From Candidatus Ornithomonoglobus intestinigallinarum (lineage in GTDB: Bacteria > Bacillota > Clostridia > UBA1381), in the NCBI GenBank assembly GCA_018715365.1, contig DVLU01000073.1, positions 1 to 64,000 on the forward strand: 64,000 nt of DNA, given 5' to 3'. Shown here one piece after another: positions 37,489-46,369 of the stretch (the first letter of the stretch is position 1; the number at the start of each line of letters is the position of its first letter). Made by a program: the position numbers and the translations under genes. The notes beneath the pieces are model-generated. The model did not search any database, was not told where the DNA came from, and saw only the letters and a list, made by a program, of their open reading frames with translations.

Positions 37489-38181
37489 ATGGGTGTACTT
37501 ATAGCCGTTGACGGCGTTGACGCAAGCGGCAAGCAGACGCAGACGGAGCTTTTAAAAAGCCATCTTGAGCGCGAACGCGCCGTAAGGCTTGTGTCGTTCC
37601 CGGCGTATGAGAGCCGCTCGTCGGAGCTTGTCAAGATGTACCTTAACGGTGATTTCGGAAAAAATCCCGAGGACGTAAACGCTTATGCCGCGTCCGTATT
37701 TTTTGCCGCGGACAGGTATGCGACGTTTAAATCCGACTGGGGACGCGATTACGCCGGTGGGAAAATCATAATAGCGGACAGATACGTTTCGTCAAACATG
37801 ATTCATCAGGCGGGGAAAATAGACGATCCGGAAGGAAAAGAAAAATTTCTCGAATGGCTCCATGATCTTGAATACAATAAATTGGGTCTTCCAAAGCCAG
37901 ATATTACAATATTTCTCGATATGCCGCCCGAGTACGGCGCAAGGCTCATGCGCGGGCGCGCAAACAAAATAACGGGCAGGGACGACCGCGATATTCACGA
38001 GAGCAATGCCGGCTACCTGAAAAGGAGCTACGATAACGCGCTGTTTGCCGCCAAAAACCGCGGCTGGCATATTATACCGTGCGTTAAAAACGGCGCCGTG
38101 CGCAGCATAGAGGACATTCACGGGGAGATATATAAAACCGTAACGGATATGCCCTTTTTTGCGGATAAAGCCGGGCTTTAA
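37489..38181 (+). CDS. tmk: Thymidylate kinase-like protein
   Basis: IAVDGVDASGKQTQTELL P-loop; DRYVSSNMIHQ. Confidence 0.88.
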   Translation: MGVLIAVDGVDASGKQTQTELLKSHLERERAVRLVSFPAYESRSSELVKMYLNGDFGKNPEDVNAYAASVFFAADRYATFKSDWGRDYAGGKIIIADRYVSSNMIHQAGKIDDPEGKEKFLEWLHDLEYNKLGLPKPDITIFLDMPPEYGARLMRGRANKITGRDDRDIHESNAGYLKRSYDNALFAAKNRGWHIIPCVKNGAVRSIEDIHGEIYKTVTDMPFFADKAGL

Positions 38182-38211
38182 ACAAAGAAAAGCGATATAT
38201 AAAATTTGTTC

Positions 38212-38244
38212 ATAGGGGCTGCTCCGAAATCGGGCAGCCCCTAT
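38212..38244. terminator. Terminator between convergent tmk-like and rhamnosidase genes
   Basis: ATAGGGGCTGC / GCAGCCCCTAT arms. Confidence 0.75.
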
Positions 38245-38251
38245 GCTGTTC

Positions 38252-40471
38252 TTAATGCGGCAGGTCTGAATTGTCAAGCGGTATTGTATAGATATATTTC
38301 CCCTTGCCGGCGGTTTCGGAAAAGCCGTTCGGCAATTTTATTTCCGCCGTTGTTCCCTCCGGTATTTCAAATTCAAAATGCACCGTATCGCCGTCAATGC
38401 GCCAGCGCGACGCAAGCAGCCCGCGCCGCGTTTCGATCGATGTATCGGCAAAGCCCATGCGGCTGTCGGGAACGGGAGCCGCTTTGATATGCGTATAGCC
38501 CGCGCCGTCCTCCATGATTTTTATGCCGCCCGTATTTGCGAATATCCAGTCAAATACGGCTCCGTATGCGTAATGATTATACGAATTCATATCGCTGCTC
38601 CAGAACGTGCCGTCCTCGCGTATTCCGTCCCAGTGCTCCCACATTGTTGTTGCGCCGTGATTTACCGAGAACAGCCACGACGGGAACCGCTCCTGAAACA
38701 ACAGGTCGTATGCAATGTCGGTATAACCGTTATCCGAAAGAGCATGGAGAAGATACGGCGTTCCCACAAAGCCCGTTGTAAGGCGCGTGCCGTTTTTGCG
38801 GACCGCTTCGGCAAGATAATCCGCCGTTTTCTGCCTGTCGCCGCAAAGGTCAAAATGCAGCGCAAGCACGCAGGCCGTCTGCGTTTTCGGTATCGGCAGC
38901 CCGTCGCCGCCGATAAAGCGCGATTTAAACGCGGCAGCGGCGTTTTTATAAAGCGTTTCGTATTTTGTCATATCGCGTCCGAGCACACGCCCGGCTTTTA
39001 CAAACAGCTTTGTGCTGTATGCAAAAAACGCCGACGCAATATAATCCTGCGGCGTTGCGCCTATGTAATCATCGCCGCCCGCCTGCTCGCTGCCGTCCAT
39101 CGCAAGCCAGTCGCCGTAGTGGTCGCCGCCGAGCCACAAAAATTCCTCGCTGCCTGCCGAGTGCATATATTCTATCCAGCCCTTCATGCTGTCGAATTGA
39201 TCCTCGAGTATTTTTTTGTTCCCGTAGGCAAGATATATTTCCCACGGGCATATGACGGCCGCGTCGCCCCATGCTGCCGATACCTTTGTCGGCGTACTGA
39301 GCTTTACAAGCGGCGCGATACCGTACACCTCGCCGTTTTCGCCCTGCGTAAGCGCAAGGTCGGCAAGCCATTTTTCAAAGAATTTTTCAATATCGAAATT
39401 TATTGCCGCGGTGCGGACAAATACCTGCGCGTCGCCCGTCCAGCCAAGGCGCTCGTCGCGCTGCGGGCAGTCGGTCGGTACGTCTATGTAATTGCTTTTC
39501 TGACCCCATATGATATTATGGTACAGCTTATTTATTTTTTCGTTCCCGCACACAAAACGCCCTGTGCGCTTTATATCGGAATTGACGGCAATTGCTTTAA
39601 AATCATCAAGGCAAATTTCGTCGGACGGAAATTCGTCCAATCTTATATACCTGAAGCCCTGCCATGTGAACATCGGCTTAAACGTTTCCCGGCCCTCGCC
39701 GGAAAGGATGTACGTATTCCGCTGCTTTGCGCCTCTGAGGTTTTCCGTGTAGAAATTGCCGTCTTTGTCAAGCACCTCCGCGTGGCTTATTGTGACTCTG
39801 CCGCCGCGTTTCCCGGATACGGAAACGGCAGCATAGCCGGACATATTCTGACCGAAATCGATAACGCGCTCGCCCTTCGGCGTAACAAAATATTTTACGG
39901 GCCTTAAAATTTCATGCTCCGTAACCTTTTCGCCCTGCTGCGGCACAAGCTTTGTATTCACGTTATCGCATACAGCCGCGCCGAGCTCACGCACGGGTGC
40001 GGTCATATCAACGGTTTCCCCGTCATAAATCTGCGAAAACGTTATGCGGCACGTTCTTACATTTGTATTTTCGTCGGATATGATCACCTCGGTTTCGCCG
40101 TTTTCATACGTTATTTCAAGTGAATAAATAACGCTTATGTGATCGGAAAAGCTGTTTTTTAAGCGCTCGTAGCCGATCACCCCAACAGCCCAGCCCTCCG
40201 CGCATACAAGGCACAGCTCGCTGTCGGCGCGAAGCATTGCCGTAACGTCGTATTCCTGGTACTGTATGCGCCTGTCATACTGCGTCCAGTACGGCGTAAA
40301 AAGCTCGTTCCCAACGCGCTCGCCGTTTATAAATGGGGTATACATGCCGACGGCGCTTGCGTAAAGCAGCGCTTTTTTAACGACGCCGTTTATGCGGAAC
40401 CGCCTGTAGAATACGGGGCAGAAGCCCTCCTCGTTTACGGGGCTTTTTATCCATGATGCTTTATTGTTCAT
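38252..40471 (-). CDS. Alpha-L-rhamnosidase (GH78)
   Basis: VFYRRFRI..ASAVGMYTPFINGERVGNELFTPYWTQYDRRIQYQEYDVT; DVPTDCPQRDERLGWTGDAQVF. Confidence 0.93.
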   Translation of the reverse strand: MNNKASWIKSPVNEEGFCPVFYRRFRINGVVKKALLYASAVGMYTPFINGERVGNELFTPYWTQYDRRIQYQEYDVTAMLRADSELCLVCAEGWAVGVIGYERLKNSFSDHISVIYSLEITYENGETEVIISDENTNVRTCRITFSQIYDGETVDMTAPVRELGAAVCDNVNTKLVPQQGEKVTEHEILRPVKYFVTPKGERVIDFGQNMSGYAAVSVSGKRGGRVTISHAEVLDKDGNFYTENLRGAKQRNTYILSGEGRETFKPMFTWQGFRYIRLDEFPSDEICLDDFKAIAVNSDIKRTGRFVCGNEKINKLYHNIIWGQKSNYIDVPTDCPQRDERLGWTGDAQVFVRTAAINFDIEKFFEKWLADLALTQGENGEVYGIAPLVKLSTPTKVSAAWGDAAVICPWEIYLAYGNKKILEDQFDSMKGWIEYMHSAGSEEFLWLGGDHYGDWLAMDGSEQAGGDDYIGATPQDYIASAFFAYSTKLFVKAGRVLGRDMTKYETLYKNAAAAFKSRFIGGDGLPIPKTQTACVLALHFDLCGDRQKTADYLAEAVRKNGTRLTTGFVGTPYLLHALSDNGYTDIAYDLLFQERFPSWLFSVNHGATTMWEHWDGIREDGTFWSSDMNSYNHYAYGAVFDWIFANTGGIKIMEDGAGYTHIKAAPVPDSRMGFADTSIETRRGLLASRWRIDGDTVHFEFEIPEGTTAEIKLPNGFSETAGKGKYIYTIPLDNSDLPH

Positions 40472-40643
40472 AATTATTATAATTAACTCCTTTCACTGCT
40501 GTTTTGTATGTTTTAATTATATTCGATTGCGGCGGCCGTGTAAATGTATATAAGAATGAATTTTTGTAAAAATGTACGATTTTTTTCTTGACAAATTTAC
40601 TGCGCGGCTTTATAATCGTATTATGAAGGGGAGCGGAGGAAAA

Positions 40644-41516
40644 ATGCTTAAGCTTGAAAATATTTCGCCGTATGTAAGATACGTAAATTATTACGTGCCG
40701 CTTTTTACGTATACGGAGAAGGAGCGCGTCATATACGACCATGAATTTATGTATGTAAAAGACGGCTCCGTTGAAATGAATTACGGCGGCAAAAGGTTTT
40801 TATTGAACCGCGGCGATATTTTTTATATCAGCCCGTTTGTGAAAAATTATATAAGCGTAAGGGCGGAGCGCGGGTTTAAAACTCACTGCATACATTTCGA
40901 CTGGACAAGCGGCGAGCCGGAATATGATTTCAGGGCGGAGGATTTTTATATGGGCGCGGTAAAGGACGGGGAACGGGAAAAACGGCTTTTGGCGCGTCCC
41001 GATATATCACCGTCGGATTTTAACGTGCCGCGTCTTATGCGCGGCGCCGGAGCCGAGGCGGGGGAGCTTTTCGGCAGCTGCTATTACGCGTATATAAACG
41101 CCGCGCCGTATTCGCGCCTTAAGCTTAAAGCGCTTTTTACGGATATTATCGCCGAGCTTGCGAGGCTGTATTCCGACGGCACGCCGTTTATTCATCCGAA
41201 GGTTGCCGCCGCCGTCGGGTATATACAAAAGAATTACGGCAGACGCGTGGAAGTGCCGGAGCTTGCGGAAAAATACGGACTGTCGCCGAAATATTTCGGA
41301 ACGATATTCAAAGCTGCAACAGGCAGGAGCGTAAACGAATTTACGGCGGAAACGCGCCTTGCCGCGGCAAAAGAGATGCTTGTCGGTTCTGATATGCCGG
41401 TGGGGGAAATAGCGGAAAAAACGGGCTTCGGCAGTCTTTATTATTTTTCAAAATGCTTTAAAAAGCACGAACGCGTCACGCCGTCGGAATTCAGGCGCAG
41501 GAGCAGGAAAACATAA
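40644..41516 (+). CDS. AraC family transcriptional regulator (cupin sensor)
   Basis: C-terminal double HTH LAEKYGLSPKYFGTIFKAATGRSVNEF..IAEKTGFGSLYYFSKCFKKHERVTPSEFR. Confidence 0.9.
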   Translation: MLKLENISPYVRYVNYYVPLFTYTEKERVIYDHEFMYVKDGSVEMNYGGKRFLLNRGDIFYISPFVKNYISVRAERGFKTHCIHFDWTSGEPEYDFRAEDFYMGAVKDGEREKRLLARPDISPSDFNVPRLMRGAGAEAGELFGSCYYAYINAAPYSRLKLKALFTDIIAELARLYSDGTPFIHPKVAAAVGYIQKNYGRRVEVPELAEKYGLSPKYFGTIFKAATGRSVNEFTAETRLAAAKEMLVGSDMPVGEIAEKTGFGSLYYFSKCFKKHERVTPSEFRRRSRKT

Positions 41517-41756
41517 TGGCGCAAAAGGGCGCGCAAAATAAAAAAAGCCCCATAAAGGGTAAGAGGCCTGCCCGTTTTTAAAGCTTTAAAAACGAGCAGG
41601 CTGTAAGCGGTTATTTAAAATATTAAATTGTGCAGAATTGTCGTGTAAATGTATGTATTATACATTTATACATCGACCAATCCTCTATGGTACTTAAATT
41701 ATACCATATGATTTTAACCGTGTCAATACCTTTTGAAAATATTTTTATATATTTTT

Positions 41757-43046
41757 TTACACAGGATTTATTACCGACAGCGCCGAGAAGCCCTTTTTGA
41801 AATGATTGTCAAATCTCTTTTTGACGTCGTCAAAGCTTACCGACTTGTATACCCTGTCATAATTGAAATAATCAACTCCGGCAAGCGCGTCCGACAAAAA
41901 TTCGTGCGCATAGCTTTCAACGCCGTTCATCGAACGGATATAGTGCCCCCAAAGCACTTTTTTCGTGCGTTCGAAATCCTCCTCGGAAAGACCCTCCCTG
42001 CGGATGCGCTCTATTTCGTCAAGCGCTTCGGCATACACTCTTTTCGGGTCCTTCGATTCGCCGCTTACCGACGAATAGGCGTAATCGGGCTGTGCGGTGT
42101 ATTCGTAGGAATAGTTCGTCGTTATAAGCCCTTCCTCGTAGAGCTTTTTGTAAAGACGCGAGCTTTTGCCGAATATCATGCGGAGCAGTATTTCCGTTTC
42201 GGTGTCCTTTTTGGAGAGCTCGTCCCCCGAAAAGCCCGTGTCATTATCCTTCCAGCCGAACATAAACAGCGGTGCGGAAACGCTGAGAGACTGCTCCGCG
42301 TAATCTTTTGCGATTTCCGGCGGCTCTTGCGGATAGAGCTTTTTTATTTCCTCATTAAACGGCTCGTTTTTCTTAACGGAAGCCGATATAAGATTTGCGG
42401 TGCTGTGCGGCTCAACATCGCCGACAACAACTATTGTCATATTTGATAAATTATAAAATGTATTATAGCATTTATAAAGGTAATCGGCTGTTATATGGCT
42501 TATGCTCTCAACGGTACCCGCGATTTCAAGCTTAACGGGGTGCTTCTGATAGAGGCAGTTGAGGAAATTAAAGAACACCTTCCAGTCGCCGTCGTCGTCG
42601 TACATTTTTATTTCCTGACCGATTATGCCCTGTTCCTTTTGAACGCTTTCGGGCGTAAAATACGGCGTCTGGACGTAATCCATAAGCGTTTTCAGGTTTT
42701 CCTCAAAATGCGACGTGCACGAAAACAAATATGCGGTCATATTAAACGACGTAAACGCGTTTGCGCTTGCTCCGAACTTTGTGAATTTGTCAAAGACGTT
42801 TGAGCCGTCCGGCATATCAAACATTTTATGCTCGAGATAATGCGCGATACCGTCGGGGACCTCCGTTATTTCCGTTTCGCCGGGGACGATGAATTTTGAA
42901 TCGACGCTGCCGTAGTTTGTGCCGAATATGGCATATGTTTTGCTGTAGTCCTTTTTCGGGACAATATACACGCGAAGCCCAGAAGGATGTACTCCCGAAT
43001 AAAGCTCCTCGTTTGTCAGATCATTTTTTGAATATTTAAGCTCCAT
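41757..43046 (-). CDS. yfmH: M16 family peptidase YfmH-like
   Basis: VPDGIAHYLEHKMFDMPDGSNVFDKFTKFGASANAFTSFNMTAYLFS (HxxEH). Confidence 0.9.
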   Translation of the reverse strand: MELKYSKNDLTNEELYSGVHPSGLRVYIVPKKDYSKTYAIFGTNYGSVDSKFIVPGETEITEVPDGIAHYLEHKMFDMPDGSNVFDKFTKFGASANAFTSFNMTAYLFSCTSHFEENLKTLMDYVQTPYFTPESVQKEQGIIGQEIKMYDDDGDWKVFFNFLNCLYQKHPVKLEIAGTVESISHITADYLYKCYNTFYNLSNMTIVVVGDVEPHSTANLISASVKKNEPFNEEIKKLYPQEPPEIAKDYAEQSLSVSAPLFMFGWKDNDTGFSGDELSKKDTETEILLRMIFGKSSRLYKKLYEEGLITTNYSYEYTAQPDYAYSSVSGESKDPKRVYAEALDEIERIRREGLSEEDFERTKKVLWGHYIRSMNGVESYAHEFLSDALAGVDYFNYDRVYKSVSFDDVKKRFDNHFKKGFSALSVINPV

Positions 43047-44316
43047 GGCTTTCGTCCCCCTTTCCTTTGAGGAAATAAACAGTGTCAAGCTCGAGTTTTG
43101 CCGCGGCCTTTGCCGCATCCTCGGGTGTAACGGCGAGTATCTGCTGCTTTACGGTTTCTATATCGCGGTTTGTGCCGCTGATATATTCGCCGAGATAAAA
43201 TTCCCTCATTGCCCGCGGGTTGTCGTAATAGCCCTCGAGCGCGTTTATGATTGCGCTTACCGACGCGTTGAATTCATGCTCCGTTATATTGCCTTTTTTT
43301 ATTTCCTCAAGCTGCGCAAGCGTTTCGTCGCGAGCGCTTTCGAAGTTTTGAAATTCTATTCCGGCCTGCGCTATAAGCAGCCCCTTGAGCGTTTCGGGCT
43401 GCGACATCGCATAATACGCAAGGCTCAGCTTTTCGCGCACGTTGTTGAAAAGCTTTGAATGAGCGCCCGCGCCGAATATGCTGTTCATAACGGTAAACGC
43501 GGGGAAATCCGCGTCGGTCGGGCGGATATTTGTACGAAAGCCTATTGCAAGCTTGCCCTGCGTAATGTCCATTTCCTCCGTTACGTTTTTTACGGGCGAT
43601 GAATTTTTTAGTATTTCGGTCTGCGGCAGCACGGGCGTTGTGAATTCCATGCCCTTTATATAGCCGCGCACAAGCTCCGCGGCCTCGTCGGCGTCCGCGT
43701 CGCCGCAGATGTATATGTCTATCGGCGAGGAGGTTATGATTGACCTGTAATAGCTGTAAAGCGATTTTGCGCCTATGGCGTCAACGCCCTCGGCAGTTCC
43801 CAGACGCGGCACGGCAAACGCTTCGCCCGCGCACATTTCTTCAATGCAGCGCTTTGACGCATAGCTTTGCTTGTCGTTCATGGAAGCAAGTATTCTGTTT
43901 TTTGCGTTTGCTTTTTCCTGCTCGAGTATTGCTTCGTCAAACGCGCCGTCCTTTGCGTTCGGTTCGAACGCGGCGGAAAGCATGAGCTTCAAAAGCTCCG
44001 AAAGCGGTTTTCCGCCGTCGGGCGAATATTTATCGGATATTGTTTCGGCATCGAAATAAATTATATGATCCTCACCGCGCTTTGTAACCGTGCCGCAGAA
44101 CCATGCACCGTATAAATTTTCAAGATATTTTGACACCGCCTCCGCATCGGGGCACAGCCTGCAGCCGCGGCACAGCAAAAAAGGAAGGACGGCGTTCATA
44201 GACGCCTCCTCTTTGCGCAGCGGGCGGTGAATATACAGCCCCACCGTTGTGGTTTTAAGCTTTGTCATAGGTATATATTTCAGCGTTATGCTGTCGTTTA
44301 TGCTTATTTCCCGCAT
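43036..44316 (-). CDS. yfmF: M16 family peptidase-like YfmF
   Basis: Overlaps yfmH; M16 fold-type sequence ILKNSSPVKNVTEEMDITQGKLAIGFRTNI, FGAGAHSKLFNNVREKLSLAYYAMS. Confidence 0.88.
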   Translation of the reverse strand: MREISINDSITLKYIPMTKLKTTTVGLYIHRPLRKEEASMNAVLPFLLCRGCRLCPDAEAVSKYLENLYGAWFCGTVTKRGEDHIIYFDAETISDKYSPDGGKPLSELLKLMLSAAFEPNAKDGAFDEAILEQEKANAKNRILASMNDKQSYASKRCIEEMCAGEAFAVPRLGTAEGVDAIGAKSLYSYYRSIITSSPIDIYICGDADADEAAELVRGYIKGMEFTTPVLPQTEILKNSSPVKNVTEEMDITQGKLAIGFRTNIRPTDADFPAFTVMNSIFGAGAHSKLFNNVREKLSLAYYAMSQPETLKGLLIAQAGIEFQNFESARDETLAQLEEIKKGNITEHEFNASVSAIINALEGYYDNPRAMREFYLGEYISGTNRDIETVKQQILAVTPEDAAKAAAKLELDTVYFLKGKGDESHGA

Positions 44317-44389
44317 ATAATGTCTGTCCTTTCCGTTAAAAGATTAACAAATGATTCTTATTATATATTACTCTATTTTTTTTGATATG

Positions 44390-45241
44390 TCAACCCGTAA
44401 AAATAGATATTTCCTCAAGCGTTATATTTTTATGGAGCGCAAGATTTATCCCGCCCGCGATCGCTTCGGCGCACTTTTTTATAACAAGGTCAATATCCTT
44501 TGTTGTAACAAGCAGCGGTTCGCCGGAGGGCACGGAATCGGAAATGTTGCGTGCGTCCGTCACGGTCGGCACGCCTATTGCAATGACGTTTGTGCCGAGC
44601 GTTTTTGAATTTATACCCGCCCTGTCGTTGCCGACGCCGGCGCCGGGCTGTATGCCTGCGTTGCTTATCTGTATCGTGTTCGCAACGCGGCTCATGTCTG
44701 CCGACGCAAGCGCGTCAACGGCAATAACAAGTTCCGGCTTAAGAACGGACACAATACCCTTTATCGTTTCCGACGTTTCCATGCCTGTCGTTCCGAGTAC
44801 GCCGGGCGTCACGGCGCATACGCCGCTTATCCCGTTTCCGAGGCATTCCTTCAAATGCTTTTTTAAATGGTGCGTCACCATAATATGCGAAACTGTTTCA
44901 ACGCCGAGTGCGTCGGGCGTTACGCCGCTGTTGCCGAGCCCCGCGACAAGCGTGAGCGAATTTTCGTTTATATCGGCCATTTTTCCGAGCTCCCCGGCAA
45001 TAACGGCGCAGATTTCCTTTTCGTCCGCGCCGTATTTAAGGCCGGGACATTCTATTGTAATATAGCTTCCCGCCGCCTTGCCGATCGCCTTTTCGCCCTG
45101 CTCGTTCAATACGTCCACTTTTGTTACCGCCGCGCCGCCGCGTTTGTATTCCGATACGGCAACGCCGCTTATTTCCTTTCCGTCGGCGCTTGACAGCTTA
45201 TGCGCCTCAAGCGCAAGGTCCGTGCGTATGCTTTTTGCCAT
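44390..45241 (-). CDS. gpr: GPR endopeptidase (spore protease)
   Basis: RTDLALEAHKL..GVAVSEY..YITIECPGL..VAGLGNSGVTPDALGVETVSHIMVTHH. Confidence 0.95.
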   Translation of the reverse strand: MAKSIRTDLALEAHKLSSADGKEISGVAVSEYKRGGAAVTKVDVLNEQGEKAIGKAAGSYITIECPGLKYGADEKEICAVIAGELGKMADINENSLTLVAGLGNSGVTPDALGVETVSHIMVTHHLKKHLKECLGNGISGVCAVTPGVLGTTGMETSETIKGIVSVLKPELVIAVDALASADMSRVANTIQISNAGIQPGAGVGNDRAGINSKTLGTNVIAIGVPTVTDARNISDSVPSGEPLLVTTKDIDLVIKKCAEAIAGGINLALHKNITLEEISIFTG

Positions 45242-45334
45242 TTGGCATACCTCCGTTTTTTTGATTTAGCTTTTGTAAAAACGAAATAAATATACATAAA
45301 CGGCCGCCCTTGGGGAAACGCTTCGGCGCGTCTT

Positions 45335-46159
45335 TTATTCTATGCTTGCCAAAAACCTGCTCGGCGACACGCCCGTCTGTTTTTTGAACGTTTTGTAAAA
45401 CACGGAATAATCGTTAAAGCCGCAGTCAAAGCAGACGGCCTTCGGGGAGGAGCTGTCAAGCAGCAGCGACTTTGCGAGATTTATCCGCCGTATGTTTATA
45501 AATTCCCCGACGCTGTACCCCGTTGTTTCCTTAAACATATGGCAGAGATAATATTTGCTTATGTAAAATTTTTCGCATATATCGTCAAGCGTAATGTCGG
45601 CGGGGATCGTATCGTCTATAAACCGTATTATATCCGATACCTTCTTATTTAAGCCCTCGTTTGCGGAGGCGTTTTTCGCCATGCGCTTGTAGGCGTTGTT
45701 TATCTGCACCATAAGCTGGATTATATACGTTTTTGCCATTATGTCGCTTTCGGGCAGACGGTTTACTATGTAATACGGTAGCTTATCAAAAAATTCGCCT
45801 ATTTTAAGCTCTGCGGTAAGCTCCCTGTCGATTTTGTTGTATTCCCCCGCAACGCGCGAACGCGAAAAATATGCCAGATTTACTCCGGAATATTTCAAAT
45901 ATTGCTGCGAGACCTGTACAAAATGGCGCTCATACCGTGTTTTGGGAACGCAGTGTATGCTGTGCACTTCTCCGGGACGCGTAACAAAAAGATCGCCGTC
46001 CGATAATTCGTATTCATTGTTTTCAACAATAAATTTTCCGCGCGCATGTATGAAATACATCACTTCGTAGTATTTGTGCGTGTGCGTCGGAACAGTCACG
46101 CCGCCCGTATCGCTGTAGCTGTACAAATAGTCGTTATGCCTGAAGGAAATCATCATCAC
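45335..46159 (-). CDS. AraC family transcriptional regulator
   Basis: Cupin N-terminal HTHKYYEVMYF; HTH ICEKFYISKYYLCHMFKETTGYSVGEFINIRRINLAKSLL. Confidence 0.92.
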   Translation of the reverse strand: MMMISFRHNDYLYSYSDTGGVTVPTHTHKYYEVMYFIHARGKFIVENNEYELSDGDLFVTRPGEVHSIHCVPKTRYERHFVQVSQQYLKYSGVNLAYFSRSRVAGEYNKIDRELTAELKIGEFFDKLPYYIVNRLPESDIMAKTYIIQLMVQINNAYKRMAKNASANEGLNKKVSDIIRFIDDTIPADITLDDICEKFYISKYYLCHMFKETTGYSVGEFINIRRINLAKSLLLDSSSPKAVCFDCGFNDYSVFYKTFKKQTGVSPSRFLASIE

Positions 46160-46265
46160 TCACCTCATGTTTATTATATCATAAAACCGCAATTTTTGCA
46201 ATCAAAAAAACAATGCCGGCAAATACAAGGCAATATAATTGTGTTATGATATTTATATAATATTC

Positions 46266-46336
46266 AAACGCTCCCGTGTGCTTTTTAAAACAAAATGCAC
46301 TATCCGCGCATAGGGAGAGCGCGGACGGGAGCGTTT
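46266..46336 (+). ncRNA. Putative structured 5' leader (three-way junction) of the GH2 gene
   Basis: Outer perfect 12-bp stem AAACGCTCCCGT/ACGGGAGCGTTT enclosing two hairpins GTGCtTTTT..AAAAtGCAC and CCGCGC-atagggaga-GCGCGG; -10 TATAAT at 46256-46261 immediately upstream. Confidence 0.5.
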
Positions 46337-46369
46337 GGGATTATTTTCGATTAAGGAGGAGAGAGACTG

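Noticed and set aside
38378-39907. 509-aa plus-strand ORF
   Set aside because: Entirely antisense to the alpha-L-rhamnosidase; Arg/Ala/Val-rich composition typical of shadow ORFs in this GC-skewed codon usage.
41733-42446. 237-aa plus-strand ORF
   Set aside because: Antisense to yfmH; no recognisable family, no SD/promoter.
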